The notes under the pieces: model-generated
What the model saw: only the letters and a program-made list of their open reading frames with translations
What the model was told of the DNA's origin: nothing
Databases searched by the model: none
DNA from: Isoetes taiwanensis
Taxonomy: Eukaryota; Streptophyta; Lycopodiopsida; Isoetales; Isoetaceae
Reading direction: 5' to 3'
Length of the DNA: 64,000 bases
Assembly (NCBI GenBank): GCA_021234155.1
Contig: JAJEKV010000002.1
Coordinates: 10,344,725 to 10,408,724 of the forward strand
Part shown: piece after piece, positions 21,160 to 29,918 of the stretch
Numbering within the stretch: the first letter of the stretch is position 1
Layout: each line of letters begins with the position of its first letter
Made by a program: the position numbers and the translations under genes

Positions 21160-21321
21160 GTGCACTTTCAGAGAGGAGGGAAAAAAAAATGCGGATAGAT
21201 AAGTAAATAGATAAAGGCCAGGCAATTATTTACACGCTTAGTGTAAATAATTGCCTGGCCTTTATCTATTTACTTATCTATCTGTACAGGTTTTTTTTTT
21301 CTCCCTCTCTGCTGAGTGCAC
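21160..21321. repeat. 162-bp palindrome with a 42-bp perfect stem
   Basis: 21,194-21,235 is the exact reverse complement of 21,241-21,282, with a 5-base loop (GCTTA). The arms extend imperfectly outward through matching A/T runs and GTGCACT / AGTGCAC ends to 21,160 and 21,321. It would form a very stable hairpin in RNA or a cruciform in DNA. No coding. A dyad motif copy (CACGCCGAGCGTG) starts at 21,319 at the right end. Confidence 0.95.
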
Positions 21322-21376
21322 GCCGAGCGTGTATTCATGTTGAAGGCTAAGGTTAGCATAAAACACGCTTAGCATG
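21319..21376. repeat. Dyad motif cluster E (2 copies)
   Basis: CACGCCGAGCGTG at 21,319 and CACGCTTAGCATG at 21,364. Confidence 0.8.
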
Positions 21377-21484
21377 TTTCAAATATTATCTTTCGCATGT
21401 TTCAAATATTATCTTTCAGATTTTTCTAATGCTTTCTACTACACTTATTCATAATAGAAACTTGCATGCAATAGCATGATTAAT

Positions 21485-21905
21485 TCAGGAAGAGAAACTC
21501 AAGAATTTACTCGAAACAAAAAGAAGCAAATGAAGTTTATAAAAAACTATTCTGGTTTTCATAAACATCATCTCCTCCCTACCCTCGAAAGCAAATGCAA
21601 AAGCTTGTCTTCTTGGATTAAACCCCATTGAGATGAAACTTAAAACTAAATGAAAACTAACCTTGAGTTCGAGGCTTTTGGAAGGATTCAAGAACCGGAG
21701 GACTATGCTTGTGGTTTTAATTCGGGGCTTTTCGATTCGGACCTTAGTCCTCCTCTCAGATGATGCTCTGAACTAAAAGGCGGAGTTTTTTAGTAAGTTA
21801 GAATTGCGAAAACCAAACATCTAACATTGTTTGAATATAAATCGCTCACCAAGATTTCGGGAGGGCGATCCAAACACGCAGCAGAAGCAAACCGCAAATC
21901 GTCAT
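21485..21905 (-). pseudogene. Minus-strand transposon gene 4 (short, spliced, unknown)
   Basis: ATG at 21,905 is preceded by a TATA box (21,953-21,962, CCTATATAAATCC on the minus strand). Exon 1 encodes MTICGLLLLRVWIALPKS and ends at donor TTG/GTGAGC (21,850). A basic block follows at 21,755-21,665 (TKVRIEKPRIKT, then NPSKSLELK) and ends at another donor-like AAG/GTTAGT. The acceptor choice is unclear, so the mature product cannot be stated. Its promoter module is nearly the same as that of gene 5. Confidence 0.4.
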
Positions 21906-21935
21906 TATGAAGGAAGGAAGGAAATGTAGGAACTT

Positions 21936-22023
21936 TGAGAGCGTGAAATGGATTTATATAGGCATAATTAGAAATAAGTTAGCGTGAATAATTGATTGCT
22001 TGAATTAACACGCTGGCGTCACG
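21936..22023 (-). promoter_or_regulatory. Promoter module copy 1 (TATA plus dyad motif)
   Basis: On the + strand: TTGAGAGCGTGAA, then GGATTTATATAGG, TAATTAGAAAT, TAGCGTGAATAATT, and a dyad half-motif at 22,009. The same arrangement recurs at 23,161-23,250. Read on the minus strand it gives a TATA box about 50 bp upstream of an ATG. Confidence 0.7.
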
Positions 22024-22735
22024 ATCTTCACTTGGACATGACATGTATATGGTATATATGGAGAATATTGCATTTCATGCAATAAATTCTCACGGCATTT
22101 TATTCCATTTATTGCATTCGAAAAAATAGAATTTATAAATTTTATATAGGCTAAATTAAAAATGATTTTAAAGGCAAAATTATCAAGGCTAAAAAATGAC
22201 TTGTAAGGTTGGGGAATTGTTTTAGGTCGTATAGGAAAATTTCCTATGGTTACTGTGATGAATCAGAGATTTCTCATGTCGTTGATTTATAATGTTCCCG
22301 AGACTTTGTTGAGACAAAATTTGCAGATACAAAATTTTAGAGAAAACAGCAGACGAACAGGAGACAAAATAATTGGAGAAAACAGTTGGATGTAATTCAA
22401 ATAATTTTATGTACTGAAAAAAACTGCTCAAGAACACTTGTTTGAAGAAAATTTTATGAAAACTGCTTTAATTTCATTCATAAAAGTTATATGTACAAAG
22501 CAGTAAGCCCGAAGGCTTGTAAGCAGTGCCCGGCTTTTCACAAAATTACATGAAAAAATGCCCCGGAGGGGTGTCCAAAAGCTTCAGAGCAAACCAAAAA
22601 CAAAAGGGGCAGGGATTCACGCATCATTGATCTTCCACGCCTCAGAACAAAGAAGAAAGAAAGGTGTTAGAAAAGAAAGACCAGGTGAAAAAAAAAAAAA
22701 AGAGACATGCAAAACTGGCTCATCCCTCAACCATT
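22024..22735. other. No gene recognised
   Basis: AT-rich flank. Short open frames, including 22,222-22,437 minus, show only low-complexity hydrophobic residues. The stretch 22,440-22,735 is the 3' region of minus-strand gene 5. Confidence 0.4.
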
Positions 22736-23125
22736 CTAAAAAATGGTCAATTGTCGACCTTCCTCCTCATCTTCTTCCTCCGCCTCCTCCTCCTCTTCCT
22801 CCTCCTCCTCTTGAGATTTCATTCTCTGTTTTTTGGTCAAGCCAACCCCGGGCAGAGCGGTCATGTGCTCTTGAGAGGACATCTCCTCCTCTTCCTCCAA
22901 CTCCTCCTCTTCCTCCTCTTCATCAGAGGAGGAATCAGAGGAGCTCAACTCCTCCTCTTCCATGTCCAATTCCTCCTCTTCCTCCTCTTCATCAGAGGAG
23001 GAATCAGAGGAGAATTGGGCAAGAAAATCTATGGGGGGGAATAGAGGGGGTTCTTCAACCCGACGTCTCTTTGACGAGACCTCGGGTTCTTCATGAAGTT
23101 CGAGCGCTGAGGCTGAACGCTTCAT
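22736..23125 (-). CDS. Minus-strand transposon gene 5: acidic Ser/Glu-rich protein
   Basis: An intact 129-codon ORF, MKRSASALELHEEPEVSSKR at the start. It has an early basic KRRR and then two copies of SSDSSSDEEEEEEEL separated by an acidic linker, followed by a Glu run. The TATA box CCTATATAA (23,181-23,189) lies about 55 bp upstream of the ATG, with a dyad-like motif further up. The nucleotide repeat (CATCAGAGGAGGAATCAGAG, twice) shows internal duplication. Such acidic proteins often bind histones or basic partners, but I assign no function. The opposite-strand frame of the same region is a proline/leucine shadow. Confidence 0.55.
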   Translation of the reverse strand: MKRSASALELHEEPEVSSKRRRVEEPPLFPPIDFLAQFSSDSSSDEEEEEEELDMEEEELSSSDSSSDEEEEEEELEEEEEMSSQEHMTALPGVGLTKKQRMKSQEEEEEEEEEAEEEDEEEGRQLTIF

Positions 23126-23160
23126 GGCGGGCAGAAAAAAAATTTGGACAGAATGGAGGT

Positions 23161-23250
23161 CTTGAGAGCGTGAACCGGATTTATATAGGGTTAATTAGAA
23201 ATTAGCGTGAATAATTTATTGCCTCAAATAACACTCCAGGCGTACGAAAT
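23161..23250 (-). promoter_or_regulatory. Promoter module copy 2 (upstream of acidic gene)
   Basis: Same block order as at 21,936-22,023, with a few substitutions and a 4-bp length difference. It ends in AACACTCCAGGCGTACG, a diverged dyad motif near 23,227. Similarity continues weakly to AATAAATTCTCACG (23,290; also 22,080). Confidence 0.7.
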
Positions 23251-23623
23251 TCCCGCCAGCTATATCATCTAGGGTATATTATTATGTATAATAAATTCTC
23301 ACGTCTATCAGCTATATGTCTTTTCGTAATCATATATCCAAATTTTCGATAATTAAAATTAGGATATATTTATATAAATGTCATTTCCTTGTTGTTGCCA
23401 CGAAAATTCTTGTTTTAAATGATTTCGTTTACGCCCATTGTTATTATTATATTAAACCTATTTCCAAGGAATTTCTTGCTTTTAAAAAAATTTGATTTAC
23501 CTCTACATATTCCATAAATGTACGTACTTTTTTTATCTTATGGTGTAATAATTTTTTCCTACTCATTGACTAAAAAGGGTGCAATTTGCCTAGGTCAATG
23601 GTGCCTCTCCAACTCAAGATGGT

Positions 23624-26462
23624 GTGCAACATATTGAAAAGAGCAATATCAATGAAAAGCCAACTCCTAGCAAGAATGTTGAAGAAAAACAATTAGTCCT
23701 CTATAGTAGGGTGCAATGGAGGAACAAGAAGGTGAGAATCATGCACAAGTGCAACAAGGAAATAGTAGGCCAAGGAGTCATTGTGCTAGCAGATCCTGGT
23801 CAAGCTGTTAATGATGAAAGGCTAGGGGAAGACAATATTGGTATTGCAATTTCGATGTTGGAAGACAACTGGAAAGGTAAAGGTTTGGGTGACAAGGAAT
23901 GTTTTGGTTGTGTCAAGCAATTGGAGGTTCCTTGCATCATGGCATGGCCTATAAGTAGTGTTCAATTTGTGGAGGATTATATTTTTCCGAGCCCGAGGTT
24001 GTTGGGGACAATGATTGTCTTGATATTGATCCATTGGCGCTTGGAACTCTAAACCTAGGCAAAAGGGGAGAAGTATCGGTTGCCGACATTATCCTAGCAA
24101 AAGAGCCAAATTGAATAGTGACACCAAACGTGAGACAATGGTGAAGGTTAGGGGCCTCGATTGTTGTTGGAGTGCTTTGTATGCAATTCTTTACAATAGA
24201 ACAATTGGTGGAAGCAAGAGCCACTTTTCAAGAGTACAATCGTTGATGAGAGGAGGACCTACATGTACACAATCTTGAGCATGCACTTCAAGATGAAAGA
24301 AACCCAAATTTAAAAGATACCCTTTGCTAGGCAAATGGATATGTGCAAAAGCATGGCAGAGTATCCATGCAATTCCAACTTCTTCATGGCATAATTGGCA
24401 AAAAAAGCAGTGAGGGGAACAGGATTGCTTTACATGGAAATAACGGTTTGTTGAGACCAACAAATAGGACCTTGGCTCGCCAGGAGATATTTGAAAAATA
24501 TATTGATTTCAATCAGAGTCTATGCCACACAAAAGTAGAAGGGATGAAAAGGAAAGAGCGGTTGTTGAAAAAGGTTGCCATCACATTGTACTCAAAAAGA
24601 GTATTTTGGAAGAAGTGAATTCCCTACTTGAAATTGGGAATTCTTCCAATATCCCAACCTAGCTTTAGTAGGTTATGGAAGAAGCATTTCAATCATGTCA
24701 CCATAGCAACTTCAAACGACTTTGCAAAGTGCAATTTATGTGCTAAGTTGAAGGAGACTCTTGATAAGACTGTGCAACCTAGTGAAAGGGCTAGGATAAG
24801 GGAGCATATGAAGGACCATATGACTGACCAACTATCATGTAGATCATGTTATTGGATGTGGAGGACTTTATCCGCATTGGAACCCAATAACTATTTATGT
24901 ATTATACATGACAAGATGGACCAGCAAAAGACTTGTCTTCCACAATTCAAGTACCTACCAAAGTCATGTGGGAGATCATACCCTTTACAGATCTCAATGA
25001 CTGGGGCAATCTTGCATGGGCAGAATCAAACCTGTGGAGTGATGGTCTAGATTTTCATATTGGGAGTATCATGAGGTGTTTGAGAAACTATGAAAATGGA
25101 TACAATGGTCACCTCCAGGACCTTCTGACTAGCCGTGCACTACATAGAGCATTGTTAGATGGAAACCCTAACAATATTGAAAAGTTCAGCAAGGCAAGGT
25201 TTAGGAAGCATGGGTCTAATGAACATACTGGAGCTTCAACTTCACGTGCTAAACCTCAAGATCTACCCAAAAGGTTTCTCTTGCAACTTGATAATTGTGC
25301 TGGCCAAAATAAGAACATGTGGATGTTTTCTTTCCTATCCTACTTAACAGCTGTGGGGATATTTGAAAGAGTTAATTTAGGGTTTCTTATGCCCGGGCAT
25401 ACCCATGAGGATGTGGATGCATTATTTGGCAAATATAGTTGTATCTTTGAGCAGCAAAAACAAAGGACCAACTTTCCTAGGCTAATGGAAATCTTGCATG
25501 AATGCACTACTCCAAACCCTATAGCTTCTCTCATAGAAGAAGTGCCCGATTGGAAGAGCTTTGTGGATGGTTATACATTGGATCTTGAAGGTCATTCCAG
25601 GCCTCTGCAGTTCACTTTTTGGGTGAGAGATGGGATTCCAATCTTCCAATGGAAGATGAGACCTTCAGAGGATGAGTGGAGAGGAGGGGAGGAAATATGG
25701 CGTAGAGATGAGAATGGCAAGCCTATGATACCTCTAGGTCAACCAAAAGCTTTAAAACCTCATCAAGAAGTGAAGCAATTGGGATTGACTAAGGAAGGAA
25801 TCCAAGACTATATAAAGCATTGGCAAACCAATCCAGATGACACCAACCGTGCCTTGGTGGCTTACTGGAAGAAGGTGATTAACCTGTTGGGGGAGATAGA
25901 CACATCCTCAGATGAATTGAAAGAAGGGTGGTTGCCTAAAACTAGGTGGAAGACCTTAGCAGTCTTTGAGGATTTTGATGACACTGTAAGTAGCATTCGC
26001 AAGCAATATGCTCCTCCTCCTTCTGACAAACACTATGTTGGTCCTAAGAACAATAGGCCAAAGTTTCTAGGCATGGATGCTTATGAACCTTCCACTGACT
26101 TGGAATGCCACCAATTTGTGGTAGTAAAGCCATCAGATTTAGATACATATCCAAAGTGGTTGGGGTTCACTATCTCTCGATATTTGCAAAGAAGAAGGTA
26201 ATATTAACTTCAACCATGTGCGGGTGGAATGGTGGTGTCCAGTGCATCAGTTGACCAACGTATCGGATAAAGAAAGGTACTCAGATTATTGGACAAAGAA
26301 ATGGAGGAGAAATCCGAGTGATCCTGATCTTTGGTAGACTATGAAAGTGTTTTGTACTCATGGACTCCAAACACTATTCCAGCTAGAAATGCGAGAATTA
26401 CAATACCTCAGGATGTCAGGAAGAAGGCTATGATATCATTGGGGGTGCTTGAAGAGAGTTGA
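23624..26462 (+). pseudogene. DUF7869-like putative transposase, broken
   Basis: The 5' portion (23,624-24,052) carries VLADPGQAVNDERLGEDNIG and PCIMAWPIS, typical of conserved N-terminal parts of plant element proteins. From 24,343 the frame reads through an in-frame TGA (24,616-24,618) into a zinc-site-like region (CNLCAKLKETL ... CRSCYWMW) and DKMDQQKTCLPQF. It shifts near 25,030-25,045 into a 24,933-26,201 frame. That frame has LLQLDNCAGQNKNMWMFSFL and LGFLMPGHTHEDVDALFGKY, the signature of the DUF7869 family. It shifts again at about 26,195 (HVRVEWWCPVHQ) and 26,336 (ESVLYSWTPNTIP), ending at TGA 26,460-26,462. A DDE/RNase-H-type recombinase role for this family is inference. One stop and three shifts make it inactive. 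Confidence 0.75.
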
Positions 26463-26648
26463 ATAACTATGTAAATTTTTGTTATCACGTTTTTATGATA
26501 TGGTGCTATATTGTGAAATATTGACTATTTTGTAAATAACATGATAATTACGTTTTCATAATTTTGAGGTGAAATGTGTGAATTTGAATATGCTACTAAA
26601 AACATGCAATATGAAATTTGTCCCAAAATTAAGACATAAACCCAATTT
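26463..26648 (+). repeat. Transposon right end including the right TIR
   Basis: 186 bp of AT-rich sequence after the transposase stop, ending in the TIR GACATAAACCCAATTT (26,633-26,648). The chromovirus RT resumes at 26,665 after 16 bp of uncertain origin (target duplication or footprint). Confidence 0.65.
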
Positions 26649-26664
26649 AATTGAATGATGGTTC

Positions 26665-27229
26665 TTTGGTTTATCGAATGCGCCGGCAACTTTCATGCGT
26701 CTCATGAATGACGTCTTCAGGGAGTTCCTAGATGAGTTTTTCATTGTTTTCTTCGACGACATTCTAGTCTATAGCAAGTCCATTGAAGATCATTGTCAGC
26801 ATTTGAGAAGAGTGTTAGAAAAGTTGAGACGGCATCGCTTGTATGGAAAGCTCTCCAAATGCCACTTTGCTACCGAAAGAGTGGAATACTTGGGCCATGT
26901 GATATCAGCAGAAGGGATCTCCACCGACCCCACAAAGATTGAAGCAGTAGTTGATTGGCCAGCTCCAAAGAATGTGGCGGAAGTGAGAAGCTTTCTAGGT
27001 CTGGCAGGATATTATAGGAAGTTAGTGAAGGACTTCGCTAAGTGGGCGTCCCCTTTGACGGACCTCACTAAGAGTATTAAGGTGAAAGATTGGAGAACAC
27101 ATTGGCTAGAAAATGTGCAAGCTTAATTTGAAAAGCTTAAGGAAGCCTTAACAACAGCACCAGTGCTAGTTCTGCCGGATCCAGACAAGGACAAGATAAT
27201 AGCAACAGATAGCAACAGGTGGAGTCCTT
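26665..27229 (+). pseudogene. pol: Chromovirus pol, middle part: rest of RT and start of RNase H
   Basis: Resumes with [18 protein letters not shown] and the RT active site [11 protein letters not shown] (Asp-Asp near 26,752-26,760). It continues through [16 protein letters not shown] and [24 protein letters not shown] at 27,124 interrupts the RNase H lead-in, and the frame shifts between about 27,205 and 27,230, where the RNase H sequence resumes as LMQEGRVVYDSKTLN. Confidence 0.93.
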
Positions 27230-29077
27230 ATGCAAGAGGGAAGAGTAGTGTATGATTCCAAAACGTTGAACGACACCGAGCAGCGTTATCCAACCCATGA
27301 TCAGGAACTTCTAGCTATTGTAAGAGCTCTTCGTATTTGCAGGCATTATTTGCTTGGAAGGAAATTTCAGTTAGATACTGATCACCAGAGCCTCCAATAC
27401 ATCTTTACCCAACCACTCCTCAATCTAAGGCAAAGGAGGTGGATGGAATTCCTAGAAGAGTATGATTTCGAAATTGCTTACAAGCCGGGTAAGTTGAATG
27501 TGGTTGATGATGCTCTCTCTAGAAGACCCCTTGAAACGAGAACACATTGTAATGCTATATCAACTCTTTCGAGTGGGTATGGCAAGAAAATTGAGGAGAC
27601 ATTACCATCTGATGGTGATTTCAAGGAGGTATGGGAAAGCCTCTCTAAGAAGGCTAGAACAGATAAGGAACGAGAAGCCTTCAAGCATTATAGGAAGGAA
27701 GGCAACTTGTTGTACCATAAGCATAAGTTGTGTGTGCCCAAATCTTCAGGCATAAGGAAGTTAATTCTTCACGACACACACAACAGCCCAATATCAGGGC
27801 ATGCAGGTTTTATGAAGACCTACTTCAAGATTCGAAGTAGCTACTTCTGGCCGGGAATGAAGAAGCAGATAGCCAGATATATTCGGGAGTGCCAGTTGTG
27901 CCAACAGACCAAGGCAGAGCAGCTTCGAATCCCGGGAGCCTTGGAACCTTTAGCAGTGCCGAATGCAAAATGGGAAGTGGTAAGCATGGATTTTATCACA
28001 GGACTTCCTAGAACTCTACGAGGCAAAGATGCATTAATGGTTGTCGTAGACAAATTATCTAAGATGGCACACTTCATGCCTTGCAAAACTACGGACACAA
28101 CATTAGATACTGCCAAGCTATTTGTAAAGGAGATTTTTAGACTCCATGGCATGCCTCGGGAGATAATTTCAGACAGGGATTCCAAGTTTATGAGTGCTTT
28201 TTGGCAGGACCTCTTTAGCACCATTCAGACGAAGCTCTCCATGAGCACGGCTTATCATCCGCAGACGAATGGCCAGACGGAGAGGACGAATCACATCATC
28301 GAAGATATGCTTAGAAGTTATGTGTGGAATAAGCAATCCAAGTGGGATGAGTACATCCACTTGGTAGAATTCGCCTACAATAGTGCCAAGCAGGAGTCAT
28401 CTCAGATGTCTCCTTTCATGGTAAATTACGGGTACCAGTGCCTAACCCCGGATACTTGGCACAATCCTGTGTCAAAGGTTGAAGTATCCCAGCAGATGCT
28501 AGGAGATATGCAGCAGCTGGTGGAAGAAGTAAGGGGGTACCTCCTAGCAGCAAGAAGTCGGCAGAAGAGTGTAGCCGACAGGCACAAGACCGTAAGAGAG
28601 TTCAAGGTAGGCGATAGCGTGTGGTTGAAGATCAAGGTAAAGCAAGCTAAGCTTCGGATTGGGAGTTGCAAGAAGCTTGCCCCTAGGTGGGCTGGTCCAT
28701 TCAAGATTTTGGAGAGGGTGGGATCCCAAACCTACAAGTTGGATCTTCCGGCCCATCTCAAAGTTCACAAGGTCTTCCATGTAAGTCTATTAAAAAGGCA
28801 CAATCCTAACCCTGATGAGGTTTTGGATACTCCAACTTTGTTGGAAATGACTGAAGAGCAAGTTGAAATTGTGCCTGAACTACTTCTTGATAAGTCATTC
28901 AAGAAGACTAGGAGGTCGCAGTTCCTCCAGTATTTGGTCAAGTGGAAGCACTTGCCCGTGGAAGCCGCGACATGGGTATTGAAGCAGGATTTGGAGAAGC
29001 AATACCCAGAGTTTATGAAGGAGTTTGATGGACGAGTCGTCTCCGACTTGGTCGACCCCGACTTGCCAGGAGGTTAG
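27230..29077 (+). CDS. pol: Chromovirus pol, right part: RNase H, integrase and chromodomain
   Basis: A 615-codon open frame. Residues 1-105 are RNase H (HDQELLAIVRALR, LDTDHQSLQYIF, VDDALSRR). Integrase follows: an HHCC zinc site (HDTHNSPISGHAGF ... CQLCQQTK), then the catalytic core with MDFITGLPR, ISDRDSKFMSAFW and AYHPQTNGQTERTNHIIE (D, D, E in order). After the GPF/Y-type segment (PRWAGPFKILERVGSQTYKL), the last 80 residues form a chromodomain (FLQYLVKWKHLPVEAATWV). This domain class in other chromoviruses binds methylated H3 tails and directs integration into heterochromatin. The reading frame is intact although RT upstream is not. The listed start is only the first in-frame Met; the natural product would be a polyprotein. 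Confidence 0.95.
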   Translation: MQEGRVVYDSKTLNDTEQRYPTHDQELLAIVRALRICRHYLLGRKFQLDTDHQSLQYIFTQPLLNLRQRRWMEFLEEYDFEIAYKPGKLNVVDDALSRRPLETRTHCNAISTLSSGYGKKIEETLPSDGDFKEVWESLSKKARTDKEREAFKHYRKEGNLLYHKHKLCVPKSSGIRKLILHDTHNSPISGHAGFMKTYFKIRSSYFWPGMKKQIARYIRECQLCQQTKAEQLRIPGALEPLAVPNAKWEVVSMDFITGLPRTLRGKDALMVVVDKLSKMAHFMPCKTTDTTLDTAKLFVKEIFRLHGMPREIISDRDSKFMSAFWQDLFSTIQTKLSMSTAYHPQTNGQTERTNHIIEDMLRSYVWNKQSKWDEYIHLVEFAYNSAKQESSQMSPFMVNYGYQCLTPDTWHNPVSKVEVSQQMLGDMQQLVEEVRGYLLAARSRQKSVADRHKTVREFKVGDSVWLKIKVKQAKLRIGSCKKLAPRWAGPFKILERVGSQTYKLDLPAHLKVHKVFHVSLLKRHNPNPDEVLDTPTLLEMTEEQVEIVPELLLDKSFKKTRRSQFLQYLVKWKHLPVEAATWVLKQDLEKQYPEFMKEFDGRVVSDLVDPDLPGG

Positions 29078-29905
29078 CTTAGTATGTTTCTTAGTTAGCC
29101 TCTAGCTCTGGCAGATGTATTCTAGCTAGTGGAATACATATGCCAGAATCCTTGGAACATGTAGGCGATGATGAGATAAGCCTTTAAGGCATTCTCTAGG
29201 CCAACATGCACCAAGGGGTACGCATGACCAATAGGGTCATGCGAGAGAGGAAGTGAGGCATAGTGCGCGATGATGGGACATCGGTCGGATGCTCCCTATG
29301 CCACGATGCGGGGCTCGCACACCTGGCCATAGGGGGGTCACGGTGAAGGTCAAAGTAATCATGCGCGATGATGGGATCGTGAGACGTTCCCTAGCTTAAA
29401 ACCCTTGGGGCATGATGCACTAGGGGTACTCGGCACCGGGTAACCGAGTACAAGGTAGCACTTGATCATGGGCGATGATAGGATCATCTTAAATGGTCCT
29501 TAAGCTCAAATCCGAAAGGGCCATGATCGAGTGCAAGGTATGAGGTAAGGGGGGTGGTCCCCTAAAACCACAAATTTTATTAACTAAACTAACGTGATGT
29601 GTTACTCGTGCAGGCAAGTGAGAAGCGAGCATCGGGGAGGGGCGCATCACGAGGAGATGGGGGAACCATGATTTAGATTTAGATTATGGACCCTAGTAAC
29701 TCTTATAATAATGTTTTGAATTATTATAGGGAGTAACCTTGTTAAGGCTATATAATTTTGTATAAGTACAAATATAGCCTAAATTTTTTGATAACAAACC
29801 ATTTAATAAGGAAGTTGATCATTTAAGAAGTTGTGTACTTATGTTGTTTTGCAGGAAAAGTTTAGGTTCGTCGCCTTAGCGCAATGCTGAGGACAACATT
29901 GTCCT
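29078..29905 (+). repeat. Chromovirus 3' internal region with ~100-bp diverged repeats
   Basis: Four units centred near 29,165, 29,268, 29,363 and 29,465 share GCGATGATGGGAT followed by a CCCTA(G/T)GC-like segment and a GCATGATGCAC-like end. Units are about 100 bp and diverged. No ORF. Several plant gypsy lineages carry such arrays before the PPT. Confidence 0.65.
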
Positions 29906-29918
29906 AAGGGGGGGAGAA
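29906..29918 (+). other. Polypurine tract
   Basis: AAGGGGGGGAGAA ends exactly at the first base of the 3' LTR, where it would prime plus-strand DNA synthesis. Confidence 0.92.

Larger units (their letters stand above)
14312..26648 (+). mobile_element. 12.3-kb DNA transposon with DUF7869-like transposase, inserted in RT
   Basis: The insert lies exactly between two adjacent RT residues of the chromovirus. Its ends are 16-bp imperfect inverted repeats: AAATTGGGATTATGTC at 14,312-14,327 and GACATAAACCCAATTT at 26,633-26,648 (15 of 16 match). The target duplication is unclear: AGTAATGC at left and AATGATGG at right share 5 of 8 bases. The right third encodes a DUF7869-like protein on the + strand. 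The left two-thirds hold minus-strand small genes, dyad motifs and a large hairpin. It may be one large element or a nest of two; internal borders could not be resolved. Confidence 0.75.

Noticed and set aside
22558-23205. 215-codon + strand ORF, proline/leucine-rich
   Set aside because: It is the antisense reading of the acidic repeat gene; the TATA box and balanced codon content support the minus strand.
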